Shown in pieces: positions 1 to 7,908 of a stretch of 14,626 nucleotides of DNA; position 1 is the stretch's first letter; each line of letters starts with the position of its first letter. The DNA comes from a bacterium (GTDB lineage Bacteria > Muiribacteriota > Ozemobacteria > Ozemobacterales > Ozemobacteraceae): contig JACPTH010000399.1 in assembly GCA_016192885.1 (NCBI GenBank), forward strand, positions 1 to 14,626. Direction: 5' to 3'. The position numbers and the translations under genes were made by a program. Below the pieces are notes generated by a model. That model ran no database searches. It was not told where the DNA came from and saw only the letters and a list, made by a program, of their open reading frames with translations.

Positions 1-212
1 CGGCGGTCAGAATGCTCTTGGAAAGCAGCTTCTAATTTATTCAAAACTTCTTGTCGATGGCTTTCCTGACGATCCGCTTCCCGGGGATTGAAACAGAGAA
101 CGATTTTTGGAGTCGGTGCTTTGGTTACCGGGTGACGCTCGTTGCGAGCGAGATGAAAGCATTCAACAATAGTGCCGTCGTTGTTTTTTCGCTTTGAAGT
201 TCGCAAATACAT
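1..212 (-). pseudogene. IS1634/IS4-type transposase, 5' fragment, apparently internally deleted
   Basis: Read on the minus strand from an ATG at 212-210, about 70 codons stay open to the window edge. The first 35 or so residues begin MYLRTSKRKNNDG and continue through VECFHLARNERHPVT, which is the N-terminus I recognise from IS1634-group (IS4 superfamily) DDE transposases. In that family the motif is normally followed by a segment like HNFGRADQLD and some 200 residues before a charged block of the type NPEEAERD. Here KAPTPKIV is joined directly to LCFNPREADRQESHRQEV, so an in-frame internal deletion seems likely. No good Shine-Dalgarno lies ahead of the ATG. The catalytic triad is not in view because the window ends. 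The family call is from memory of the motif and is fairly secure. The deletion is inference. Confidence 0.6.
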
Positions 213-582
213 ACTTACATTAAATCATGTCCTACCCGCTAAAGTCAACATATAAAATGCATATCGTCTACCTACACATTTTCCGCAAAAAAGCGGGTAA
301 AATTTTCTAAAAGAGGCGTTATTACTAGATTCTTAATTGTGGATAATTCTAAAATCTACCTACTCGTCCGAAACTCAAATAAGACCGGACCAAATTAATA
401 ATTCGTAATTTTTTTTTTCTTGCTGAAAACCCTTTTATTTTTGAATCCTAACCGAAAGAACGGTTAACAAAGTTGTTGAAGATTATAGATATTGCTTCTT
501 TGCAAAGGTTAGCGAAAACCGCTTAACGTATCCCTTTTTGTGTTACCCTTTTTTCAAGAAATTTTGAAACTTGGGAGGCAAC
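213..582. other. AT-rich intergenic region between transposase relic and DUF362 gene
   Basis: No credible gene is seen on either strand. It holds an 8-bp inverted repeat (TACCCGCT at 233-240 and AGCGGGTA at 292-299) just upstream of the transposase start, possibly the remains of an element end. A perfect TAACCG/CGGTTA hairpin (449-454, 461-466, six-base loop) and an imperfect GTTAGCG/CGCTTAAC hairpin (508-514, 520-527) lie ahead of the DUF362 gene and share GGTTA-type half-sites, so they could be operators. There is a ten-T run near 410. I could not pick a convincing -35/-10 pair for the DUF362 gene. Confidence 0.5.
338..346 (-). promoter_or_regulatory. Perfect match to the DnaA box
   Basis: TGTGGATAA on the plus strand is the exact complement of the DnaA-box consensus TTATCCACA. 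It lies in AT-rich intergenic DNA, but I found no second perfect box nearby. A lone match could be chance. It is noted because the rpmH cluster further on is often close to the replication origin. Confidence 0.25.
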
Positions 583-1569
583 ATGAAAATTCATGTTAAA
601 TTGGGTTTTTTGTTCTTCAATCTTTGGTTTTGTCTTTTTTCAGGCACTGGATTTGCCGCCGATCCAAATCCGCCAGTAGTTGTTGTGATCAGACATGCAG
701 GAGTATGGGCAAACGATGGAACCCTTAAACCCGATCAGGTTCGCAGAATGGTGGAAATGGGGCTTCAAACTTTAACGAATAAGAAGACAGCCATTGAAGC
801 CATGAAAGGTTTCTTCCGACCGGAAGAGAAGATCGCTTTAAAGGTTAACGCGATTACCGCAAATCCTAATTCGGCGACAAAACCTGCATTGACAAAAATT
901 TTAGCCGACCTTCTTCTCGAAATTGGAGTGAAACCGGATCACATTACGATTTACGATCGAACTCCGGGGAAAGGCCGTTCGGAGTTGGAACCTTCGGGTT
1001 ACCAATTATGCGACAAAACAGGGAAAATTCAAGTCCGCGCGGGTGGGACTTTGGGGCCAAAAAGAAAAGTCGGAGGCCTTTTGGCCCAATTTTATTCCCC
1101 TATCGAAGAAGCTGACGCTTTAATCAATCTTCCCGTTTTAAAAGATCATCACATCATGGGTTTGACTTTCGCTCTCAAAAACCACCTTGGGTCCATCCTA
1201 AAACCTGCAAGTTGCCATCTGAATGCCGGAGTTCCCGCAATCGCTGAGCTCAATATGATGGCTCCCATCAAGAGAAAACAGCGGTTAATCGTGGGAGATG
1301 CGCTTTGTGGGCAATTCAACAAAGGCCCCCATGACCATCCGGAATTTCATTGGAAAGAAAATGCAATTATTCTCGGAATCGACCCCGTGGCGGTTGATGC
1401 GGTGGCTTTTGGAATTTTGGAGCGAGTTCGCAAGGATCACGGTCTATCCTGGCCCAAAGAGATGAAATACGGTGGGAAAGCTGGAGATTATCTGAAAGAT
1501 TGCGCAAAAAGAGGGGTGGGGAACCTTCAACCAAAGGTTTTGGAGGTAAATTGCTCGACGGAAGAGTAA
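583..1569 (+). CDS. Secreted DUF362 domain protein
   Basis: The product is 328 aa. The start is the ATG at 583, four bases after a strong GGGAGG Shine-Dalgarno (573-578). An upstream in-frame TTG at 571 would place the start on top of that site. Residues 1-26 are a Sec signal peptide (MKIHVKLGFLFFNLWFCLF, cleavage likely after GFA). The rest matches the DUF362 family (PF04015): VVVVIRHAG at the mature N-terminus, a central KIALKVNAI strand, the LPVLKDHHIMGLTFALKNHLG core, and a late IDPVAVDAVAFGILERV segment. Some relatives carry CxxCxxC ferredoxin clusters. This one has only isolated cysteines, so it probably binds no Fe-S cluster. The biochemical role of DUF362 is not established. The macroglobulin gene follows 211 bases later on the same strand, but with its own promoter. 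Confidence 0.85.
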   Translation: MKIHVKLGFLFFNLWFCLFSGTGFAADPNPPVVVVIRHAGVWANDGTLKPDQVRRMVEMGLQTLTNKKTAIEAMKGFFRPEEKIALKVNAITANPNSATKPALTKILADLLLEIGVKPDHITIYDRTPGKGRSELEPSGYQLCDKTGKIQVRAGGTLGPKRKVGGLLAQFYSPIEEADALINLPVLKDHHIMGLTFALKNHLGSILKPASCHLNAGVPAIAELNMMAPIKRKQRLIVGDALCGQFNKGPHDHPEFHWKENAIILGIDPVAVDAVAFGILERVRKDHGLSWPKEMKYGGKAGDYLKDCAKRGVGNLQPKVLEVNCSTEE

Positions 1570-1676
1570 AATCTTCCCAATTTCTAATTCTAACCTCTGG
1601 ATACTCTTGCAAAAATATTTTAAAAAAACGTTATTAATCAGCTTTACTTTTTTTTCAATCCTTCGGTGAAACCGCG

Positions 1677-1704
1677 AAAAAACGCCGGCGGCAATCCGTT
1701 TTTT
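1677..1704 (+). terminator. Possible weak terminator after the DUF362 gene
   Basis: AAAAAACG (1677-1684) and CGTTTTTT (1697-1704) form an 8-bp inverted repeat around a 12-base GC-rich loop, ending in six Ts. The stem is mostly A-T, so it is a poor intrinsic terminator by the usual criteria. It also overlaps the start of the -35 region of the next gene. Confidence 0.3.
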
Positions 1705-1732
1705 GGTTCATTCGTTTTCAATCATGTATAAT
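1703..1732 (+). promoter_or_regulatory. Sigma70-type promoter of the macroglobulin gene
   Basis: A perfect -10 TATAAT lies at 1727-1732, with TTGGTT at 1703-1708 as a partial -35 and an 18-base spacer. Transcription would begin near 1739, leaving about 42 bases before the ATG at 1781. This argues against translation starting at the in-frame TTG at 1703, which would sit inside the promoter. Confidence 0.55.
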
Positions 1733-1780
1733 CATGCTGAAAAAGTTTTTGATTTTTTTAATCAACTATGGAGGATGCTA

Positions 1781-4033
1781 ATGAACAATTTGCTTTCGTG
1801 GGTCGTAATCGCCATTATCTTGACCTTGTGCTTGCCCGTTTCCGCCTTAGACCGAGCAAAAGAATGGGAAGCAGTTCAGAAGGCAAAAAATGACGGTCTT
1901 CCAAAAACCGCCATCGAAAAATTGAATCCTATTATTGAAAGCGCAATTTCCGACCAAAAATTTGGGGAAGCTCTAAAGGCTCTCTGTGAAAAGATAGTTC
2001 TTGAAGGGAACATTCAAGGAAACAAAGCCGAGGAAAAAGTGACCCGCCTTGAATCGGAAATTGAAAAAGCCGATCCCTTCATGCGCCCGCTAATGCAGGT
2101 TGTTCTTGCAAGATGGTATTGGCATTACTACCAGCAAAATAAGTGGAGATTTTTGAACAGATCCGCTACCTCGGGTTTTAACGAAAAGGATTTTACGACC
2201 TGGGATCTTCCAAAGTTGTTTCAAAAAGTCGGAGGCTTGCTTGATGAAGTTTTGGCGAACGATGCAACCTTAAAATCTATTCCCATAACCGATTTCGATG
2301 ATTTTTTGACCCACGGTAATCTATCCGTAAAACTTCGCCCCACATTGTTCGATTTCATTTCTCATCAAGCTCTTGAATTCTATTGTTCCGGGGAACAAGC
2401 CGCGGCAAAACCCCAGGATTCTTTTGAATTTGAGGCAACCGGAGCGGCGCTCGGAGAGGTCAAGGAATTCCTTGCTTGGGTTCCGATGACTGAAGACAAA
2501 GATTCCCCTAAATTGAAAGCCGTATTGATTTTTCAAAAGCTTCTGAAATTTTGCGCTGAAACTGGAAACACCGATGCTTTAATCGACAATGATATTTTAA
2601 GGTTAAATTGGGCAAAAAACGCAGCGGTTGGCGAAGAAGCCGGCGATCGGTATATTGAGAAATTGAAAGCCTTGGCAAATGAATACGCCGCCAATGAGTT
2701 GTCAAGCTTGGCCCTTTTCTTTTGCGCCCAAGAGCAATTTAATCGCGGAAGAAAAACCGAAGCGCATAAAACGGCAAACGAAGGTTACCGGCGATTTCCA
2801 AATTCCGCCGGCGGGAACAATTGCAAGGGACTCATCGTGCAAATCGAAAGCAAGACCCTTGGTATAACAATTGAACGTGTTATAGGGTTTCCCCTTCCCA
2901 AAATAAAAGTAGATTATACCAACATTGACCGAATTCATTTCAAACTCGTTGCCTTCGATTGGAGAGATCTTCTAAGGAAAGAAAGATATTCGCCTGAGTA
3001 TCTCGACTGGAATGAACGTGACCGGATAATTCAAAGAGAACCTTTCTTGGAATGGAGCGGAAAACTTCCAACCACCCCTGATTTTCAAATGCGAACCGAA
3101 TTGCTTGATTTCCCGGAGGTTAAACCGGGCTTCTATTTCCTTGTGGCGAGCTGGAAAGCAGGTTTCCCGAAAGGTCAAAATGCCGTAAATATGGCTCCCG
3201 TTTGGGTTAGTTCGCTTGCAATAATAAGTCGAACCCGAGCTGAAAAAATTGAAGGCATGGTTTTCCAGAATGAAACGGGCGAACCGATTTCGGGAGCGAA
3301 AATTGACGGTTACTCCTATGATTACAACTCGGGCTGGAATAGGGCGGTTCAAACCACGACCGACCAAGATGGACGATTTGAATACAGGTCTCCCGGAAAA
3401 AATATTCTGGCAGTTGCCCAAGCCAACGGCGAGATACTATTTGATTCGGATTCCCTAAGCACATATTCTCAATCGAGGCCGCACCCCCATGAGCAAGTGT
3501 TTTTTTTCACCGATCGCGCAATTTACCGCCCTGGTCAAACTATCCATTTCAAAGCAATAATAGTTCGCGTCGACCAAACCAATGACAGTTATCAGATAGT
3601 TAAAAATCGTTCCGTGGCGGTATCCTTTCGTGATCCAAACGGACAGGAAGTTTCTAGATTAAACCTTACCAGCAATGATTTTGGGTCTTTTTCAGGGGAC
3701 TTTACCGCCCCTACCGACAGACTTACCGGCGCAATGAGCCTTGTTTCCCAGGGCCCAAACGGCTCAGCGCAAGTTCGGGTGGAAGAGTACAAGCGCCCCA
3801 AGTTCAAGGTCTCCCTGGAATTACCCACTGAGGGTGGAAAGCTGGGGAAAGAGCTTGTTGTAAAGGGCGAAGCAATGGCTTATACCGGGGCGGCCATTGA
3901 CAACGCCATGGTGAAATTTAGAGTCGTGAGAGAAGTCCGAATGCCATGGTGGTGGTGCTGGTGGGGTGCTCCCCCAAAAAATGATTCCGCTGAAATTTCC
4001 CACGGAGTTTTAAAAAGTTCCCGAAAAGGATAA
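1781..4033 (+). CDS. Bacterial alpha-2-macroglobulin-like protein, N-terminal part (frameshifted)
   Basis: The start is the ATG at 1781, six bases after GGAGG (1770-1774). The first 25 residues are a Sec signal peptide (MNNLLSWVVIAIILTLCLP, cleavage near VSA) with no lipobox cysteine. As read, the product is 750 aa. Residues 30-370 are a helical N-terminal region. A beta-sandwich around residues 490-550 contains TTTDQDGRFEYRSPG. The MG2 domain (PF01835) begins at about residue 577 with the hallmark TDRAIYRPGQ. A Trp-rich stretch (MPWWWCWWG) precedes EISHGVLK, after which the frame ends at TAA 4031-4033. The family's next conserved block is found immediately downstream in the +1 frame, so this is half of one 1975-residue protein. 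Bacterial macroglobulins are thought to trap foreign proteases in the periplasm or at the surface. Any standalone activity of this half is doubtful. Confidence 0.85.
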   Translation: MNNLLSWVVIAIILTLCLPVSALDRAKEWEAVQKAKNDGLPKTAIEKLNPIIESAISDQKFGEALKALCEKIVLEGNIQGNKAEEKVTRLESEIEKADPFMRPLMQVVLARWYWHYYQQNKWRFLNRSATSGFNEKDFTTWDLPKLFQKVGGLLDEVLANDATLKSIPITDFDDFLTHGNLSVKLRPTLFDFISHQALEFYCSGEQAAAKPQDSFEFEATGAALGEVKEFLAWVPMTEDKDSPKLKAVLIFQKLLKFCAETGNTDALIDNDILRLNWAKNAAVGEEAGDRYIEKLKALANEYAANELSSLALFFCAQEQFNRGRKTEAHKTANEGYRRFPNSAGGNNCKGLIVQIESKTLGITIERVIGFPLPKIKVDYTNIDRIHFKLVAFDWRDLLRKERYSPEYLDWNERDRIIQREPFLEWSGKLPTTPDFQMRTELLDFPEVKPGFYFLVASWKAGFPKGQNAVNMAPVWVSSLAIISRTRAEKIEGMVFQNETGEPISGAKIDGYSYDYNSGWNRAVQTTTDQDGRFEYRSPGKNILAVAQANGEILFDSDSLSTYSQSRPHPHEQVFFFTDRAIYRPGQTIHFKAIIVRVDQTNDSYQIVKNRSVAVSFRDPNGQEVSRLNLTSNDFGSFSGDFTAPTDRLTGAMSLVSQGPNGSAQVRVEEYKRPKFKVSLELPTEGGKLGKELVVKGEAMAYTGAAIDNAMVKFRVVREVRMPWWWCWWGAPPKNDSAEISHGVLKSSRKG
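4011..4017 (+). other. Frameshift site in the macroglobulin gene (A5 run)
   Basis: The first frame reads GTT TTA AAA AGT TCC and soon stops. Dropping one A from the run 4012-4016 gives GTT TTA AAA GTT CCC GAA, that is VLKVPEKDNPTFVF, which joins the open frame carrying the rest of the domain. The needed shift is +1. A TTTAAAA slippery heptamer is present but would give -1, the wrong direction. A sequencing error, an assembly error or a true indel in a homopolymer all fit. Confidence 0.75.
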
Positions 4034-4250
4034 CCCGACGTTCGTTTTCAAAATTACCGCGGATGTTACGGATTCCACGGGTGAAACAAGGTCTTCCGGA
4101 CAGTCCGTTCGCCTTGGGTATGTTTCACTCGATCTAAACCTTTCTTCCTCAAAATGGCTCGATTCGTCACAGCCGGTACAAGTCTCGATAAATACAGCTA
4201 CCCTTGATGGAAAGGGGGTTCCCGCGAAGACTACCCTGCTTGTACATTCG

Positions 4251-7200
4251 TTGAAAGCTCCGGAAAAACCCGAAAGGCCGTCCCTCTACGGTCAGGCAAA
4301 ACCCGACTTATCAAACCCGGCTTCATGGGATCTCGGGCAAGTAGTTTCCGAAGAGTCCATAACCACGGACGCAAACGGTTCCGGACAGGCAAAGTTTAGT
4401 TTAAAACCCGGCGCTTATAGAGTAATCGGAAAAACCAGCGACCGTTTCGGAAAAGAATTACAATCTCCCTTGGAATTGATTGTCTTTGAGCCAACTTCCA
4501 AGCAATTCCCGGTGAAAGTTCCAAATATGTTTCTCACCCAGTCTGATTCCGTTGAAGTCGGTGACACCTTTCGCGCCATTTGGGGAACCGGATATTCAAA
4601 AGGGCGCGCTTATATCGAAATCGAGCATAGAAACAATCTTTTGAAAGCTTATTGGACAAACGAAGGGAAAACCCAAGCCTTAATAGAAATCCCTGTTTCG
4701 GAAGATATGCGCGGAGGTTTCACGGTCCATGTAACTCAGGTTCGCGAAAATAGGGCGTTCTTGGAATCTCGCCATGTCAATGTTCCCTGGTCTAATAAAG
4801 ATCTTTCGCTTTCTTTCTCGCATTTTACTTCAAAAATGCAACCCGCCCAAAAGGAAACCTGGATGATTAAAATTAAAGGCCCAGGTGCGGAAATGAAAGC
4901 GGTTGAAATGGCTGCGACATTGTATGACGCTTCTCTTGACGCTTATGCTCCGCATTCCTGGTTAGCAAAATTCGGGTTTTTCCGCACCGATTATTCCACG
5001 GCTTGGAAACATTTTGCCAACCGAGCCCGTCCGCTAGAGAACATCTATTATGATTGGAATGAAGGTTGGGGGGCGCAAAGTCGAATTTATTACCAATTCC
5101 CGCATGAAATTAACATTAACTTCGGAGGATATGGTTACTACACCGAAAGCGAAGAAGGCTTGGGAGGAATGGGAGTTGAAAGGAAGGCTGAAGGAAGAGG
5201 GGCTCCGATGCCGGCTATGTCCCCTTCGATGCAGATGGCGGATTCAATGGTTTCCGAAAAGGAGAGTAACAAATCAGCGAAAAGGGAAAAACTTTCATAT
5301 GCGGATGAAGCCCCGGGGGCGGCCCATCCACCATCGGAGTCTAGAGGAGACGCAGCGCAAGAACCAACCCCCGATTTAAGCAAAGTGTCCGCGCGAACGA
5401 ATTTAAATGAAACCGCCTTTTTCTTTCCGCATCTTGCGGTTGAGGGTGATGGAGCGGTGAACATGACCTTCACAATGCCGGAGGCGCTAACTACCTGGAA
5501 ATTTTTAGGCTTCACTCATGGTTTAAATTGCGAATCAGGCGGACTTCTCGGGGAAACCATTACTCAAAAGGATTTCATGGTTCAACCCAATCCTCCAAGA
5601 TTTCTTCGCGAAGGAGATGAGTTGGTTTTTACGGCTAAGGTAACCAACCTCTCCGAATCGCGGCAAAAAGGAAAAATTCGGCTTTCCCTGCGCGATGCTA
5701 CTAACGACAATTCGCGTGATAGCGCCTTTGGCCTTTCCGCTCCCGATCTTGATTTCGATGTTCCCCCAAAGGAATCTCGCTCCGTAGGTTGGAAATTAAT
5801 TGTCCCGGACGGCCCTGGAATCATCGCATATAAAGTCGTTGCCGCAAGCGGGAAACTTTCGGACGGGGAGGAAGCAATGCTTCCCATGCTCTCCCGGCGG
5901 ATCTTTGTCACAGAATCCTTGCCTCTTCCGATTCGGGGGCCGGCTACAAAAGGTTTTAAGTTTCAAAAACTTCTTGATTCCTCAAAATCAAGCACGCTGG
6001 TTACCCAAAGCCTAACCGTACAAGTAACCTCTAACCCCGCTTGGTATGCGGTTCAAGCTTTGCCTTATTTGATGGAGTTTCCGCACGAATGTTCCGAACA
6101 ATTGTTCAATCGGTTTTACGCCAATAGCTTGGCCCGCTTTATTTCCAACTCCGACCCCAGAATTCGAAAAGTTTTTGATGCATGGAAAGCCGACGAAGCT
6201 TTGGGGGGGAAAGCTCTTCTTTCGAACCTCGAGAAAAACGAGCAACTAAAAAGCGTACTTTTGCTTGAAACCCCATGGGTAAGGCAAGCAAAATCGGAAA
6301 CTCAAGCAAAGCACAACGTCGGAGTTTTGTTCGACTCTAATCGCCTTGAAGACGAGCTTGGCCGAGCGACGAAAAAGCTTGGAGCGATGCAGCTCTCGGA
6401 TGGATCTTGGCCCTGGTTTCCGGGCGGAAGAGGCGATTCATTCATAACTCTTTACATTACCACCGGATTTGGAAGGTTGAGGCATTTAGGCGTTGATGTT
6501 GATGTTTCCATGGCAATTCGGGCAATTAATCATTTGGATTCATGGATAAATGAAGTTTATCAGGAAATTCTTAGGCATGGTTTCAGAGACAGAAATAATC
6601 TGTCATCAACCATCGCTATCTATCTTTATGGTCGCGGATTCTTTCTTAAAGAAAAGCCTATCCCGTCATCATCAAAAGAAGCGGTTGATTACTTCCTTGG
6701 ACAAGGGTCGCAATATTGGCTAAAACTTGATTCCCGACTTTCACAAGGGCATTTGGCGCTTGGATTGCAGCGCTTTGGCGACAACGCCACTCCGAAGAAA
6801 ATCGGCGCAAGCATGAAGGAGCGAAGCGTTACGGATGAGGAACTCGGGCGGTTTTGGCGCGATACCGAGTTGTCGTGGTGGTGGTACCGGGCTCCGATCG
6901 AAACCCAGGCGGTAATGATAGAGGTTTTCGATGAAGTTATGCATGATGAAGAATCCGTTGAAGATTGCAAAGTTTGGTTGCTAAAGCAAAAACAAACCCA
7001 AGATTGGAAAACGACCAAGGCGACCGCCGATGCTATCTACGCTTTGCTGTTAAAAGGAGCGAAATTGCTTGCCTCTGAAAAATTAGTAAAAATTTCGCTT
7101 GCCGGAAATGAGGTTAAGCCCGAGAAAATTGAAGCTGGGACCGGTTTCTACGAAAAGCGATTTGCGGGAAACGAAGTAAAGCCTCAAATGGGTGAAATTT

Positions 7201-7709
7201 CAATGACAAAAGAAGACAAAGGGGTGGCGTGGGGCGGGGTACATTGGCAATATCTTGAAGACATGAGCAAGGTCACCCCTCACGAAACAAATCTCAAGTT
7301 GAAAAAAACGCTTTTCGTTAAAAAAGACTCTTCAAAGGGTCCGGTTATCTCCCCGCTTGCAAACAATAAACTATCGGTAGGAGACTTACTGGTTGTCAGA
7401 ATTGAGTTAAGAACCGATCGAGATATGGAGTACGTTCACATGAAAGACCAGCGCGGAAGCGGGCTGGAACCAACCGATGTACTTTCATGTTACAAATACC
7501 AGGACGGACTTGCATACTACCAATCCACTAAGGACACGGCCTCTCATTTTTACATAGATTACCTTCCAAAAGGAGTTTATGTCTTTGAGTACAACCTTCG
7601 GGTTCAGCATAAAGGCCGTTACCAAACCGGAATGGCGGAAATTCAGTGCATGTACGCTCCCGAATTCGGTAGCCACTCTGAAAGCTTTCTATTGGAAATC
7701 GCTGAATAA
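4251..7709 (+). CDS. Bacterial alpha-2-macroglobulin-like protein, C-terminal part with thioester domain
   Basis: The frame is open from 4014, and homology starts there (PTFVFKITADVTDSTGETR). The TTG at 4251 is only the first possible start codon and has no Shine-Dalgarno, so independent translation is unlikely. In the restored 1975-aa protein a charged, Met/Pro/Ser-rich linker at about residues 1125-1205 may act as a bait region. The A2M domain (PF00207) follows with NETAFFFPHLAVEGDG and FTMPEALTTWKF. The thioester motif CSEQ sits at 6090-6101 (Cys near residue 1437) within LPYLMEFPHECSEQLF. A helical thioester-containing domain extends to about residue 1750, and a C-terminal receptor-like beta domain carries WGGVHWQYLEDM. 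All elements needed for covalent protease trapping are present. No pbpC (PBP1C) gene, the frequent partner of yfhM-type macroglobulins, is nearby. Confidence 0.85.
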   Translation: MKAPEKPERPSLYGQAKPDLSNPASWDLGQVVSEESITTDANGSGQAKFSLKPGAYRVIGKTSDRFGKELQSPLELIVFEPTSKQFPVKVPNMFLTQSDSVEVGDTFRAIWGTGYSKGRAYIEIEHRNNLLKAYWTNEGKTQALIEIPVSEDMRGGFTVHVTQVRENRAFLESRHVNVPWSNKDLSLSFSHFTSKMQPAQKETWMIKIKGPGAEMKAVEMAATLYDASLDAYAPHSWLAKFGFFRTDYSTAWKHFANRARPLENIYYDWNEGWGAQSRIYYQFPHEININFGGYGYYTESEEGLGGMGVERKAEGRGAPMPAMSPSMQMADSMVSEKESNKSAKREKLSYADEAPGAAHPPSESRGDAAQEPTPDLSKVSARTNLNETAFFFPHLAVEGDGAVNMTFTMPEALTTWKFLGFTHGLNCESGGLLGETITQKDFMVQPNPPRFLREGDELVFTAKVTNLSESRQKGKIRLSLRDATNDNSRDSAFGLSAPDLDFDVPPKESRSVGWKLIVPDGPGIIAYKVVAASGKLSDGEEAMLPMLSRRIFVTESLPLPIRGPATKGFKFQKLLDSSKSSTLVTQSLTVQVTSNPAWYAVQALPYLMEFPHECSEQLFNRFYANSLARFISNSDPRIRKVFDAWKADEALGGKALLSNLEKNEQLKSVLLLETPWVRQAKSETQAKHNVGVLFDSNRLEDELGRATKKLGAMQLSDGSWPWFPGGRGDSFITLYITTGFGRLRHLGVDVDVSMAIRAINHLDSWINEVYQEILRHGFRDRNNLSSTIAIYLYGRGFFLKEKPIPSSSKEAVDYFLGQGSQYWLKLDSRLSQGHLALGLQRFGDNATPKKIGASMKERSVTDEELGRFWRDTELSWWWYRAPIETQAVMIEVFDEVMHDEESVEDCKVWLLKQKQTQDWKTTKATADAIYALLLKGAKLLASEKLVKISLAGNEVKPEKIEAGTGFYEKRFAGNEVKPQMGEISMTKEDKGVAWGGVHWQYLEDMSKVTPHETNLKLKKTLFVKKDSSKGPVISPLANNKLSVGDLLVVRIELRTDRDMEYVHMKDQRGSGLEPTDVLSCYKYQDGLAYYQSTKDTASHFYIDYLPKGVYVFEYNLRVQHKGRYQTGMAEIQCMYAPEFGSHSESFLLEIAE

Positions 7710-7728
7710 AGCATAAGAAGCGAGGAAC

Positions 7729-7766
7729 AAAAAAGGGGAAACCTAAATTTAGGGTTCCCCTTTTTT
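7729..7766. terminator. Strong, probably bidirectional intrinsic terminator
   Basis: A 19-base arm (7729-7747) starting AAAAAAGGGGAA pairs with 7748-7766 ending TTCCCCTTTTTT, with one mismatch. Each strand therefore has a G-C core followed by six Ts. It lies 20 bases after the macroglobulin stop and between convergent genes, so it can stop transcription from both sides. Confidence 0.85.
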
Positions 7767-7810
7767 CTTACCTCTTACACTAATTACATTAAATTCGTGC
7801 GCATCTCACT

Positions 7811-7850
7811 CGTAGGGGCGAAACGCTTTCGCCCAGGGCGTATGCAATAC
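7811..7850. repeat. REP/MITE-like GC-rich palindromic element, apparently truncated
   Basis: GGGCGAAA (7816-7823), CGC loop and TTTCGCCC (7827-7834) make a perfect 8-bp hairpin. It is followed by AGGGCGTATGCAATAC. The whole resembles a composite palindrome of the form GTAGGGGCG...CGCCCCTAC that I recall as scattered through many bacterial genomes. The closing GCCCCTAC expected after GCAATAC is absent here. It lies in the 199 bases between two convergent genes, which otherwise hold only the terminator. Confidence 0.5.
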
Positions 7851-7908
7851 TGATTCTTACCCACAGTAACGTGGAAATCCGCGCCAATCCAGGTAAATTC
7901 CCCTCGTT

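Noticed and set aside
4005..4020. Programmed -1 frameshift signal TTTAAAA in the macroglobulin gene
   Set aside because: The heptamer is in the right phase for -1 slippage, but the downstream coding frame is +1, so -1 slippage would not reach it.
5050..5515. Overlapping open frames on both strands within the macroglobulin gene
   Set aside because: They are shadows of the real frame, without ribosome sites or recognisable domains. The real frame contains conserved A2M motifs.
7090..7190. Repeated AGNEVKP in the macroglobulin C-terminal region
   Set aside because: The two copies use different codons and each fits the position expected in the family, so this is probably coincidence, not a duplication.
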